Shown here: positions 47,718 to 62,918 of the stretch, in pieces
How the letters are laid out: each line of letters begins with the position of its first letter
Position numbering within the stretch: the stretch's first letter is position 1
Origin: Nymphaea colorata
Lineage: Eukaryota > Streptophyta > Magnoliopsida > Nymphaeales > Nymphaeaceae
DNA: 64,000 nt
NCBI RefSeq assembly: GCF_008831285.2
Contig: NC_045138.2
Location: forward strand, 2,458,143 to 2,522,142
Reading direction: 5' to 3'
Translations under genes and position numbers: made by a program
The notes under the pieces: generated by a model
What the model saw: only the letters and a program-made list of their open reading frames with translations
Databases searched by the model: none
Told to the model about the DNA's origin: nothing

Positions 47718-48993
47718 AGGGGCTCAAACAGATTCATCTCTTTTTATTTTGAGAAAAAGAGAAATACTTCTATATGTTTTGGTATATGTGGACGACATGA
47801 TCATAACAGGAAGCTCACCAGAATATATTCATAAAATTATTTGTCAATTCAAAAGTGAGTTCGCCATTAAAGATTTGGGTGAGCTTCATTTTTTTTTGGG
47901 CATAGAAGCAAAAAGAATTGACAATAAGCTAATATTATCTCAAAGGAAGTACATATTCGAGCTTCTCAAAAGAACAAATATGCTTGGAGCTAAGGGAGTT
48001 TCAACTCCCATGGCATGCTCCCCTGCTTTATCTGCTCAAACTGGATCAAATTTTTATGATCCAACTCTTTATCGCAGCATTGTTGGCGCTCTTCAATACT
48101 CTACTGTGACTCGTCCAGACATCTCTTATGCTGTCAACAAAGTTTGTCAATACATGCATCATCCTACTGATGCCCATTGGGATGCCGTAAAGAGAATCCT
48201 AAGATATTTGAAGCACACTATTGATTATGGCCTTGTTATTAGACCTAGTTCAGTTTTAAATGTTAATGCTTACAGTGATGCAGATTGGGCAGGATGTCTT
48301 GATGATAGACGCTCTACAGGTGGATATGCAGTGTTTATTGGATCCAATCTAGTTTCATGGAGTGCTAAAAAGCAGTCAGTTGTCTCTCGTTCTAGCACTG
48401 AGGCTGAGTATCGATCCATTGCCAACACTACTGCTGAAATCATGTGGTTACAATTTTTATTAAAAGAACTTTGTGTTGATCAATCACAACCTCCCATATT
48501 ATGGTGCGACAACATCGGCGCAGCCTATCTTGCAGCTCATCCTGTGTATCATAGTCGCAGCAAACACATAGAGATTGACCTTCATTTTGTTCGAGAAAAA
48601 TTGGCTAAAGGAGATTTGAAAATTCAGTACATCTCTTCCAAAGATCAGGTTGCTGATATTTTAACTAAGCCACTTAGTAAACAGCACCATTATCAAATAA
48701 TTAACAAGCTCAATCTCATTGTTGGAGCATTGAGCTTGCGGGGGGATGTTAACAGAAACACCAAGAAGGCTCTCAATGTGTATTACTTGGGAGATGAAAA
48801 GTCATATCTCTTGAGAGATGAAAAGTCATGTCTGTTGGAAGATGAAAAGTCATGTCCCTTAGGGAATGAAAAGACATGTCTCTTGAGAGATGAAAAGTCA
48901 TGTCTCTTGAGGGATGAAAAGTCATGTATGTTGAAAGATGAAAAGTCATGTCTCTTGGGAACTAGAGACCCCTTATGTAACTCCTCTATATAA
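47713..48993 (+). CDS. Copia pol, C-terminal part (reverse transcriptase remainder and RNase H), shifted frame
   Basis: An open frame (from 47677 in this phase) picks up reverse transcriptase directly after the break: YVDDMIITGS with the catalytic DD pair, FAIKDLGELHFFLGIE, then RNase H (YSDADWAGC, SRSSTEAEYR, LWCDNIGA, HIEIDLHFVREK). It runs past the purine tract and ends 247 bp inside the 3' LTR, so its last 80 or so codons translate LTR sequence, including the 24-bp repeats as 8-residue DEKSCLLR-like units. Without the frame break it would be continuous with the upstream part. Confidence 0.85.
   Translation, partial: FKGAQTDSSLFILRKREILLYVLVYVDDMIITGSSPEYIHKIICQFKSEFAIKDLGELHFFLGIEAKRIDNKLILSQRKYIFELLKRTNMLGAKGVSTPMACSPALSAQTGSNFYDPTLYRSIVGALQYSTVTRPDISYAVNKVCQYMHHPTDAHWDAVKRILRYLKHTIDYGLVIRPSSVLNVNAYSDADWAGCLDDRRSTGGYAVFIGSNLVSWSAKKQSVVSRSSTEAEYRSIANTTAEIMWLQFLLKELCVDQSQPPILWCDNIGAAYLAAHPVYHSRSKHIEIDLHFVREKLAKGDLKIQYISSKDQVADILTKPLSKQHHYQIINKLNLIVGALSLRGDVNRNTKKALNVYYLGDEKSYLLRDEKSCLLEDEKSCPLGNEKTCLLRDEKSCLLRDEKSCMLKDEKSCLLGTRDPLCNSSI
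48738..48746 (+). other. Polypurine tract of copia element
   Basis: A purine-rich stretch (GCGGGGGGA) immediately before the 3' LTR, the plus-strand priming site for reverse transcription. Confidence 0.75.
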
Positions 48994-49115
48994 ATGAGCC
49001 TCTCCACCAAAAGAAGGCAAGCAAGAAATGATAGACTAGTGGACGTAGGCCTATTGGCTGAACCACTTTAAAAATTTTTGTCCCTTTAATTATTTCTTCA
49101 TTTTGATTTCTTACA
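48747..49115 (+). repeat. 3' LTR of copia element
   Basis: 369 bp, matching the 5' LTR except at 48999. Includes the seven 24-bp repeats at 48791-48958. Followed by the GTGAC target duplicate. Confidence 0.93.
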
Positions 49116-49144
49116 GTGACATCACTCAACTACTGCAAGCAAGT

Positions 49145-49232
49145 GTCACATGGGTACTGCTGTAAAGGCTACGTACCCGTATCAGTTGGTCACATGGGTA
49201 CTGCTGTAAAGGCTACGTACCCGTATCAGTTG
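49145..49232. repeat. Two perfect tandem copies of a 44-bp sequence
   Basis: 49145-49188 and 49189-49232 are the same, each starting GTCACATGGGTACTGC and ending CCGTATCAGTTG. They begin 30 bp after the right LTR. GTACCCGTGTCCG-like sequence nearby (49530-49575) suggests an older repeat family in which the copia element landed. Confidence 0.85.
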
Positions 49233-52200
49233 GGTACGACACTGGTACTGGTCCTGTCTTATATCTTAAGTACTTCTTGGGTACCCTTCAACCAGTGCCA
49301 GATACAGTCAATGTACTTGGGATCCTATCCATTTTAGGACTCAATCAAAATTGACTGAGTCCTTTCTTATCCAAAATTTAGGATTTCAGTTTTTTTCTTT
49401 ACACATCATTTATACTCATTAAACGCATAGAGCTACGTTTTCATATGTTGTTTAATAGTTTCTTCCTTAGAATGTTTGTTTGTTTATATATATATATATA
49501 TACCCAAGTTTTTTTAACATATTTGGAACTTGTACCCATACCAGCACCGGGCACTCGTGTCCGCACCTATGTGACATATCAAGAAACTTTGTTGATGCTT
49601 TGTTTCTGAACTTTTAACACCAGTAAATTCTATAAGCAGACAGAATACAAATGCAGAGACCGAACGCCACTTGGATGCCATTAAAATTCCAAGTTATTAC
49701 AGTTCCTCAAGCTGTGGAAGAAAACCATCTAAAGGTAGATGGTCACTTTGAAAACAGAAATTGATGATTTTAGGAAGAACTCAAAAAAAATTTGGAAACC
49801 TTCTTAATGCCCAGCATGTTTCTCCTGACCATTTCTTTAACCGGTTATGCTTATTATCACTGTCATTCATCTTGGGTAAATCCTATTTTTGGATATCTGC
49901 GTTGCAAATCAGCTTTTGTAAACATGAATACTATCCTTTTCTACTAGGAACTCTTAAAAGTCATTAGTCATCACACAGTGATCAGTTTAGAAATTAACCT
50001 AAAGAAGACGACGGAGGGAGAGAGTAAATCGGCTTTTAAGGTCCACAAGGAATTCTACCTTGTTATTACAGAAAAGGAAATCTGGACAGGGGTCAGTTTT
50101 CTGCTCTGATGACGTGATACTTGGTGATTTTCATGGCGGTTGGCATCATTTTTTGAGTGTTTCCATATAACATATATACGTCTATCACATATTTACCAAA
50201 AGATCTTCTTTTTTGACTGGACCACCAAACCATGAATGCGCTGCTGCTTTGTTTTTTTCCTTTTCTTGGATAATCTTCTTCTTGTGATTAACTTTTCCTG
50301 GTGTTCCGCAAACAGCTACTGAAAGTTTGGATACCTACTACCACGGTGTGTCAACCACTTTTTTCAAGGTTCTTCAACATTTTTAGCTTTGTCTTAAATA
50401 TTTTCTTCTCTTCAACATTACTATAATTGTAAGTATATATCTTTTTATTAGTAAAATGAAAGATGAGTTAAGTTACATAGTGTACATTGGCCTTTCTGTC
50501 CAACTTTTCTTTTGTTGTCGTAAATGTTATACAGTTTATATGTATAGAGCAGGTAAGCAATATTAATTAAGTCACATGGTTGCGGACACGGGTTTGGTTA
50601 TATATAAATGTGCCTACCAGTGTTTAATTCAACCTCATCCTTGCTATTAAGCCAAGAAACCCCACTGGCACTAGAAAAGGGAATGCGTATGTAAATCAGA
50701 GCAAATAAATTATAATTTTTTTAAGGCTCTGTAACCATAGTTAATTTTACCTCATTTACAAATTTTAATGGACATAGCAGGCACGGTTTAATCTAACTTA
50801 CCACTGTTTAGAAAGAGATCCTTACCAAAAGGATATGGAACATATGCCATTCAATGCAAAACAAGAAAAAAATTGACTAGAAAGGAGATTATGCTTGGCT
50901 GGCTACTATTGACTGCGAAAGATATTATGTTTGGCTGACTAATTCAGCCTTCCGCTTAAGTCAATACTAGTTTAGTAAGTTATATATGTTGGCTTGATAA
51001 ATGTTGATTCGTGACGAATGAAAGCTTATATCAACTCTCAAGCATGAGAGGAGAAATTCTGGGTCATCCTACCACATTAGATTATTGGAGGAAGTAGACT
51101 GCAAAGCAGGTTACTGACCCCATTTGCATGCAGAGGCACAGGCATTAATAACATGTTTGCAAACATGAAATATAAGGAAACAGTCCACAAATTCATAACC
51201 ATAAACATCAAAAGTTCAATTGGGAGTAACCACAGCATGTGCAGCCAATGTTACTTTTTGTCTAGAACAAGATAAAGCTTATTCACTCACTGTGGTTCAC
51301 ATTAACATTTTATCTTTACGTTTAATATGCCTTATATATCTTTTCACTTTAGCTTGCCCTAAATGGCAAGTACTCTGCAGGTCAAAATGTAGCGGCTGGA
51401 CTGATGAAAAGTTGCAGATTTTCCTCACAAATAGTATCATGTGCAAGGGATCCATCAGATCTCTGCTGATGAAAGCAAAGACAGTAAATACCCAGCTAGT
51501 ATGATCATTAAGAGCTGTAACTGAAGACACGGTCTACTTGAAGCCTTGTCACACAAAAGGATGTTTAGACTGCAATCAGTTGAGCAACTCAAAGCAGCAT
51601 GGGCATCTTCATTTATAATGCATACACTTGATAGATTGAGAATGAGCTTCAAAGTCTTAGTCTCATTTTGTTAGATGTTTAGTCCTACCATTGAAATACA
51701 TCTGTCTTCTACACCAATAGGTATTTATGTGAAGAGCTCAAGGTGAATTATTCACATCAATGTCCTGAGCTCTAGCAGAAACCAGCTCATTGACCATTCA
51801 ACCTTAGATCAACTGAGTTCATGGAATAGCAAAATCTGAAGATTCAGATAGTTACTTATTCATGTTATATGATCCCACCATTCGGTTCTGAGACTAGGAT
51901 ATGTAGTATCTCTCTCAATGGCTCTAGGAAGATAATGAATTTAATGGTGTGTGCTGGGAATGTCAAGGAGGCCAGGAAAGCCTCTTCCTTAAAGACATGG
52001 CATTAAATTGGCTGGAAGTTTGGACCTCACCTGGTTTTCCTTTTCTCCTGTCAATGGCTTTCTCTTTATTTTTAGCATAGAATCATAAGTGCAAGCAATT
52101 ACAGGGCTTTAATGCATTCAGTCGTCTCCCAACTGTACCAGTTAATGATGGGCGGTCGTGCATTTATTTCCCCTCCTTCCTACTTCCCTCTGCCTTTTAC

Positions 52201-52695
52201 TTATTTACTTATTTAGTTTTTACCACTGTAAAGTCGGATCCTGTTTTTTAGTGGATAAAATGGGCTGCAGACAGAGAGAAATTAGCCGCGTGTCAACATT
52301 ATTACTGTAACAATATATCTCTATGCATGTCTATTTAAACTAATCAAATCCTGTTCTTTACTGGCTAGATTGGGCTGCAAAGTGACTGAAGGAAGCATGT
52401 TGTTTACTTTATTACAGAAACAATCTTTCTTTTGTTCAGCAAATGGAACTATGTAAGTAATAAGCATGGATGCTGACCCTTCGACGCATAAATTTCAAAC
52501 AGCTTTTCCATGGAGAAGCAGCAAAAGGGTCTCTAGCTTCTTGATGAAGAACATGCAGTCTTTCTATCTTCATAGGTGGAAAGCAGGTAGTAGTGAGGGA
52601 ATTCTGAAGGACGTTGAAGTCAAGATCGTGGATCAAATTTGCAGCCCTGCCATTTTGTATCCTGAGCTGTACACACTTAGAAGACACCATTTACC

Positions 52696-52700
<5 letters not shown>

Positions 52701-52753
<53 letters not shown>

Positions 52754-52778
52754 TGTGTGTGGGTGTGTGTGGGTGTGT
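52701..52778. repeat. (TA)25 followed by (GT)-rich microsatellite
   Basis: 52701-52750 is pure TA; 52751-52778 is GTGTGTGGGTGTG-type sequence. Confidence 0.9.
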
Positions 52779-53751
52779 TCTCTGTTTCCAAATCTTGAAT
52801 TTTTCGTACCTACCACCAAGCAAGCGGTCCGTTAAATGCAGTCAAACATACTAATGAATCAATGCCTGAAAAGGTTGACACACAGACTATCCATCCCAAC
52901 AAACATATGAGGTTGTCTAGTTATATCCTAACAACCATACCATGGACTTGGTGCTTCCATTTCTCTTCCATTTCTTGTCTCTCTCTCTCTAATATATATA
53001 TATATATATTCATCACGGGTGTACTGCCCTGAAATCTGACTTGAAACTTCTTCCTTAGAAAAAAGCAAATTGATCTCAATATTCCACCTATAATTTGGCA
53101 CTAGCATATGCCACAGGAAGACTGTTTTAACTTGTTTTCTTTGTTCCTGTATACATGTTATTAACAACTAATAGCATTATTTCAGGTGAAAGTTGTAAAG
53201 ATTTTTTTTCCCGTTTCCTTTCATTGGCAAGTGGGGATTACGCAGAAACCTACTTAAACCATTACAAGAGACATATTTTTTAGTATTTGGAACCTGTGTT
53301 GCCGCTTGAAGGCTCCATGTAGATGGATCATGAAATCGGTTTTGTTGACATGTGGACAATGTTCTGCTATGTGGCACTGAAATGCGATCATAAAATAAAG
53401 TGCTGTTTGGAGACTGACAGCAGCAACGAGGTCTCTCTCTCTCACTTTTTCTATAAGAAATTGACAGTTTCCAAAGAACTTTCTCCTTCCTCACACCTGC
53501 ACGTTACATTAATGAAGTGCACGCCGTGGGTGGCTTCTCTCAGCTAACCCCTTCAGCAGCTAGCACGCTTACCCATCAGTGGCAGACGCTCGGAAGTTTC
53601 TCTCTCTAATCAGATAAATAACCTGAAACTGAAGCCATTGGGCACCTACCCAAGTGGCAAAAGACATTTTTCTTAAAAGCATATATGCATTTATATGGTT
53701 ATAGGTCTCTCTGAACCTACGGTCTTGAATCCACGAACAGTCTCTCTCTCT

Positions 53752-53753
<2 letters not shown>

Positions 53754-53819
<66 letters not shown>
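53754..53819. repeat. Long (TA)n microsatellite
   Basis: About 33 uninterrupted AT/TA dinucleotides preceded by a short CT run. Confidence 0.9.
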
Positions 53820-53823
<4 letters not shown>

Positions 53824-54878
53824 TGTTTATTTTTTACATATGAATGTCGACAAGTGTTGATGCGTTTTTTACTGTCTGAAAAAGCAAACAAGAAGGTCGT
53901 TCGAAAGAAAAAGATGTTGTCAATAATCCACCACATTAATAAGAGTCCTCATTATCATTACAGTTATGGAGGCTTTGTTACTTTAATGACAAAGATTCAT
54001 ATGCCTTGCTGCTTCTCTAAGTTCTAAGGAGGCACTTTGATAGCCAATACTTATTAATCAAATTGAGTTCTTTCAAATATCAGGTGCTTGTTTCATAATT
54101 TTACGGGTGAAATGGCGGAGTCTTCACGTGCATGAACTCGAAACAGGCAATCAAAGGATTGGATGTCATCCATTATCCTGATAAGTCCGATTCATAAAGC
54201 AAGTTTCACCCAATCCTGACATTTTATGCTTTAAGCATCTGAAAATTCAGATTCAGTAACACCATTTCGCGTTTGATTCTGAAATATCCAGTTAGCTGAC
54301 ATCTGTTTAAATCTTGTATCTGATTATAATAATATCTACATCTGAAGTTAAACCCGCTTCATCTGAAGTCCCACCAAGAAAAGTGTGGGCATGAGTAGAT
54401 CAGAGAGTAAATACTGCAGCAAAATCTGTCAGAGCGGAGGGATAAGAAAATATGGGGTTTGGCTCAAAGTACTGCAACAGCGACACTTGGTCTCGTTTGT
54501 TTAGTCTCGCGGGAAGAGAAATGTTTTTTCATGAGTGATAATGAGCGCAGGAAGCAAGGAATTAATTTTGCCAAGAAAGCAGAATCATTGAGACATTATC
54601 TTTGTTACCAAAGTGGGCATGCAGAGAAAATGGAGTGTATTTAACAGTGGGAACCCACAGAAAATGGTTCTTATATTTGTTTAACTAAGCAAAGAAGATA
54701 ACTGTCTTCCTCACAAAGTAATGAATTTTAATGAGATAGTGGGTGAAACTAAACCAAGCCTTAATTAAGCATAACAGAACAAAAGTCTATAATTCACTTC
54801 CAAGTTTCTAACTGATAATTGCAGTACCGAATCGTTGGCAGACTCGATCGAATCGCTCTGTCTCGGATTCTGATGGGC

Positions 54879-54886
54879 TATAAATA
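54879..54886 (+). promoter_or_regulatory. TATA box of GDSL gene A
   Basis: TATAAATA lies 126 bp upstream of the chosen ATG, followed by a CT-rich leader (about 54921-54958) typical of plant 5' UTRs. Confidence 0.6.
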
Positions 54887-55004
54887 CTACCCGAGCGTGC
54901 AAATCTGAGAAAGCAAGCCCACCCTCCTTCCTTCTTCGCTTACTTCTTCAGTTTCTCTGTTGCTACTTTTATTGTTTTCTTTCTGCGCTACCTGCTTGCT
55001 AGAG

Positions 55005-58000
55005 ATGATATCACCAATGGCGAATGGGGCTTCCTTCGCCTTCTCCTTCACTTTCACGTTCGTCTTCTTCTTTATCTTGGTGGTGGTCGTCTGGATGCCA
55101 TGTGCAGTAGTTGAGGGTCAGCCTGCAGATGGAGAGTCAAGGAGACCGAGGCAGGAGATGGTGCCTGCGCTGTTCGTCTTTGGTGATTCTCTTATTGACA
55201 ACGGCAACAACAACAACCTGCCCTCACTTGCCAAGGCCAACTACTACCCCTATGGGATTGATTTCAGAGGCGGTCCTACTGGAAGATTCTCTAATGGCTA
55301 CACTATGGTCGATGAGATTGGTAAGTACACCGAACATCTTTCAAGTAAAACTTTCTTCCTCTTCTTCTTCTCATTTTGGTACTTCATCTCGACCATTATG
55401 AACTGCCAGGCCGTGCTTGCTGCTAACATAATCTTCATTTTAGTAGTTCACTAGCTTTTCTGTTGTTTGTGTGCGTTGTTCATTTTGGCATGCGCTCTTG
55501 ATTTTAGTTCATCATTCTTTTCTTTGAATAAGAAAGTTAAATCCTGCCTTTTACCTATTGTGCTGTCAATACTTTTCCTAGGAAAGTTAATAGAAAATAA
55601 AAGCATGTCAAAAAACAAGTAAGAACAGAAAATAGCTTATATGGATGGTGCAAAGACTGTTGTGAAAAAAAATAATAGTGAGAAACAACTGATCAACCTT
55701 TGCAAGTTTGAGTATGTAGAGCATTAACCTTCCAAATATATATATATATGTGTGTACATTGTAAATATTAGTTAGCATTTCTGGATTTTGAAATATTACC
55801 GAATGAAACATCTGATTGCAACACCATAGGCATGCATGCAAGTACATATTGATGAAAAATTGGTGTTGTCTAAGTTCTGAAAACTAGTTATAAGCATCCA
55901 TGCTACCTGCTCAATATCACCATGTCAGTTGCTTAAATATATTCATTCGGGTGTGCAGCTGAGCTCTTGGGCCTTCCCCTGGTTCCGCCCTTCTCGGAAG
56001 CTTCCGGCAGCGACGTGCTTCACGGCGTCAACTATGCTTCCGCCGCCGCCGGAATCCTCGACATCACCGGACGTAACTTTGTGAGTTGTGTGAAAAAAAA
56101 GTTTGGTTTGAATCAAACGCATCATTTATCAAGTAGCTAACTTGATTTCTAATTTCCTCTTATTTTTTATATTCATTTGTTCTCTTTGATTTTAGATGGG
56201 TCGAATTCCATTCAATCAACAGATCGAGAACTTCCAAGGCACTCTGGATTCTATCACCACTCAATTGGGCGGCGTTGATCGGCTCTCTCAGTCGATCGGA
56301 CGGTCCATATTCTTCGTGGGGATGGGCAGCAACGACTACCTCAACAACTACTTGATGCCTAACTATGTGACGAGGAACCAATACACCGGCCAACAGTTCG
56401 CCTCGCTTCTTGTCGATGAGTATGCTCGTCAGCTAACGGTCAGTAATGTAACGTTAAATTCACCTGTTTTTTCAATTTCTTTCTTTCATGGAGGAAAAAT
56501 CATTTTAACGTTAAGTTCATGTTTATCGTTATCCAGCTTTTATATGTTGGTAGTCATTTTAAATTGAAGGTGTTTGGAACACAGTGTCCGTTTTACAAAT
56601 GTGGACAAATTCATTTCATTCCAAAGAATGCGGTATTTCTTGGAGGTTGATTTCTTTTTCCCCGTTTTTAAAAAATTTCAAAAATACACCTACAGTTTGG
56701 ATACTATTAAAAACAAGCCTAAGTTTTTTTTTTTCAGTATTTTCAAAAAAATAACTTTCTGCAAAAACTGACTCTGGGTTATCTAGTTGTTAATTAACTG
56801 TGACAAAAAGTCTAAAATACCCTCAAATAGAAAAATCTAGCTTAATCGATTTGCATTAAATCTTTTCAAACATACCAGTAAGAACACAGGCGCAGACCAT
56901 CAGCTGTCTTCATCAGCTATTTAAACGTTTTAGTCAAGTTAGGTGAAGAATTTATTTTACTTTTCTTTACTTCAGAAAAATTTTGGCATATTTTTCATAT
57001 AATGTTAAAGGGCACAAGAGTAATTTCCACTGACCTATGGCAAATAAAACTTGAGAAATATTTTTTTGATTAACATGACTACCATTGATCTACTTTCAAC
57101 CAAAAAGTTCAAACTTTCATGAGGTGGACAGATTAATAAGGTGCATGGAGGTGATTTATTTTAATTTGATAATATGGGGTGGGGGGGGGGGGGGGCAAAA
57201 CAGACATTGTACAACTTGGGGGCAAGGAAGTTTGTGCTGGCGGGGGTGGGGATACTGGGGTGCATCCCGAGCATACTGGCGCAGAGCCTGAACAGCAGCT
57301 GCGACCTGGACGTGAACAAGCTGGTCTTCCCCTTCAACGCAAACGCCCGCTCCATGGTCGACGGCCTCAACGCCAACCTCCCCGGCGCCCGCTTCGTCTT
57401 CCTCGACGTCTACTCCATGTTCAACCACGTCCTCTCCAACCCTACCTCCTACGGTACTTCTTTCTTCCTCCATTACATTTTTCCTACTATTATTATTATA
57501 TTAGACTGCGCATTTTTCCATTGGTTTGATTTGATTTTTATTTGAACTGTAAAAAGATGCGGATGTTTGGTTCCTGTTCATCCAAAAATCTCATGGGTGG
57601 TCTTTTCTACGAAAGAAAAGGGTATTTTGGTCATTTGATAATAAATTTTTTATATGGGTAATTTGTCATTTTATCTGAAAATTGGGTACTTTGTCTTCAT
57701 CTTGGTTTCACTCTTTGCCCTTATGAAAGGAAATTGCATTCCATTGCCAGGGCATTTTGGTCATTTGAGTTTGAAATGCGTTTTTTCCATCTTTTTTTTA
57801 CCCTAGTCTTTCTCTTTATAAGGGCACTTTGGTCATTTTGTTCAAAAGGGTATTTTGGTCAACTAAAAATAGTTATTCCATACTTACCCTTGCAGTATAA
57901 AGTGCAAGGGCGTTCGGTCATTTTATTTTGAGAAAATAGAATTAATTGCCGATAGTTATTTCTATTATTTTGGGGGACGGACTCAAAGGGGGCCGTATGG

Positions 58001-58405
58001 ACCTTAACCTCTTTCAAACAAAATTACAAAAAAACATGTAAATTTTAAAAAAAATATTTGTTTTATATAAAAATTTTAAAAAAATAATATTTTAACTTTG
58101 TTAAAATTTAAAAACTTTAATTCGTAAAAAATTTATTGTCTAGATTACTTTTCAATGAAATTTGAGTTGTGGACTGCACTGCAGGGTTCAGCGTGGTGGA
58201 TCGTGGGTGCTGCGGGGTGGGGAGGAACGCGGGGCAGCTGACGTGCCTCCCGTTCCAGACACCCTGCACGGAGAGGGAGTCCTACGTGTTCTGGGACGCC
58301 TTCCACCCCACGGAACGCATCAACGTTCTGCTCGCCCGGATGTCCTTCACCGGTCCCGCCTCCATCGCCTACCCCATCAACATCCAACAGCTTGCCTTCC
58401 TTTGA
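55005..58405 (+). CDS. GDSL esterase/lipase, gene A (five exons)
   Basis: Secreted plant SGNH/GDSL hydrolase, of the group containing Arabidopsis At1g29670-like enzymes; hydrolyses ester or lipid substrates, in vivo substrate unknown. Exons are 55005-55320, 55959-56080, 56196-56438, 57204-57453 and 58185-58405, in phase, giving 383 aa. Seen: hydrophobic N-terminal signal peptide ([19 protein letters not shown]), block [15 protein letters not shown] with catalytic S62, block [11 protein letters not shown], block [14 protein letters not shown] with oxyanion N192, and block [10 protein letters not shown] with D348 and H351. A second ATG at 55017 could also serve as start; the open frame extends to 54960 but that codon is TTG. 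The intron 3 acceptor is preceded by a 15-G run in place of a pyrimidine tract. Gene B lies tail to tail 570 bp downstream. Confidence 0.9.
57181..57195 (+). repeat. 15-G homopolymer just upstream of the exon 4 acceptor of GDSL gene A
   Basis: GGGGT then 15 G, then CAAAACAG at the splice site. The run ends 8 bp before exon 4. Confidence 0.9.
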
Positions 58406-58524
58406 TCAACTGCACAACAGTCCCCAAATGCCAATACCCCATCTTGTTCCAGAACGACTCTCTCTTCTTCTAACATGTATGTCTCAGACATCCTCGTGTT
58501 AGAATGACCAATGGCATGCATGAT

Positions 58525-58555
<31 letters not shown>

Positions 58556-58975
58556 GTGTGTGTGTTTGATCCATGCGCATGCATGAATAATCGTTGAAAC
58601 AGTGTGTGTGCGTGTTTGATCCATGGGCATGCATGACTAATCGTTGAAACAGTGTGTGTGTGTGTTTGATCCAAGCACACGCATGACTAATCGTTGAAAC
58701 AGTGTGTGTGTGTGTGTTTGATCCATGCGCATGCATGACTAATCGTCAAAAACACAAAAGGAGTGTTTGGTGTTTGGGTGGTACCATTGTTGTCCAACAA
58801 CATATCTGATTATTCGCTTGGATACATAGTTTTCAAGTACCAGCAGAACACAAATAAATCGTTCAAATGTGAAAGAAGAACCATTCTGTACCGATCAGCT
58901 GACAATGTTTGAGAATGTGATCGTCTAGAAACATAAAATTAAGAACAACCTCTCTGTCTCTTTCAATCTCTGAGA
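58406..58975. other. Gap between the convergent GDSL genes
   Basis: Holds the 3' ends of both genes, a (CT)n(TA)n run at about 58525-58554 and a minisatellite. No further gene is seen. Confidence 0.6.
58555..58749. repeat. Minisatellite, about four copies of a roughly 50-bp unit
   Basis: Each unit has a (TG)n run of variable length, TTTGATCCATG(C/G)GCATGCATGA and CTAATCGTTGAAACAG. Units differ mainly in TG number and a few substitutions; the third has CCAAGCACACGC in place of CCATGCGCATGC. Confidence 0.85.
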
Positions 58976-62848
<3,873 letters not shown>

Positions 62849-62910
62849 GACTGTGTGGGCAGAACAAAGGGACAGTGATACTGATAGGAATGAGTTTTTG
62901 ATCGAAGAGA

Positions 62911-62918
62911 ATTTATAG
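62911..62918 (-). promoter_or_regulatory. Possible TATA box of GDSL gene B
   Basis: On the - strand the sequence reads CTATAAAT about 63 bp upstream of the ATG at 62848. A second candidate (CTATTTATGAG) lies near 62985-62995, giving a longer leader. Confidence 0.35.

Larger units (their letters stand above)
44173..49115 (+). mobile_element. Ty1/copia LTR retrotransposon, full length, very young
   Basis: 4,943 bp, flanked by the 5-bp target duplication GTGAC (44168-44172 and 49116-49120). The 369-bp LTRs begin TGTTAACAG and end TTCTTACA. A primer-binding site follows the left LTR and a purine tract precedes the right LTR. Domain order gag, protease, integrase, reverse transcriptase, RNase H identifies copia. 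The LTRs differ at one position, so insertion is recent. One base disrupts the frame in reverse transcriptase; otherwise the element looks complete. It sits about 1.9 kb downstream of AGL12 in the same orientation. Confidence 0.95.
49233..54878. other. Intergenic DNA, no gene recognised
   Basis: AT-rich, with (TA)n at about 49488-49501, 52701-52750 (followed by GT repeats) and 53754-53819. Open frames up to 110 codons (for example 52466-52798 and 53695-54027) are partly translations of TA repeats and show no family motif. No splice-linked exons could be assembled. The promoter of the GDSL gene lies at the right end. Confidence 0.5.

Noticed and set aside
54960-55004. Longer N-terminus for GDSL gene A
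   Set aside because: The upstream in-frame codon is TTG; the first ATG is at 55005 and gives a normal signal peptide.
58162-58473. Second frame overlapping GDSL gene A exon 5
   Set aside because: A GC-rich shadow frame; the GDSL block V motif fixes the true frame.
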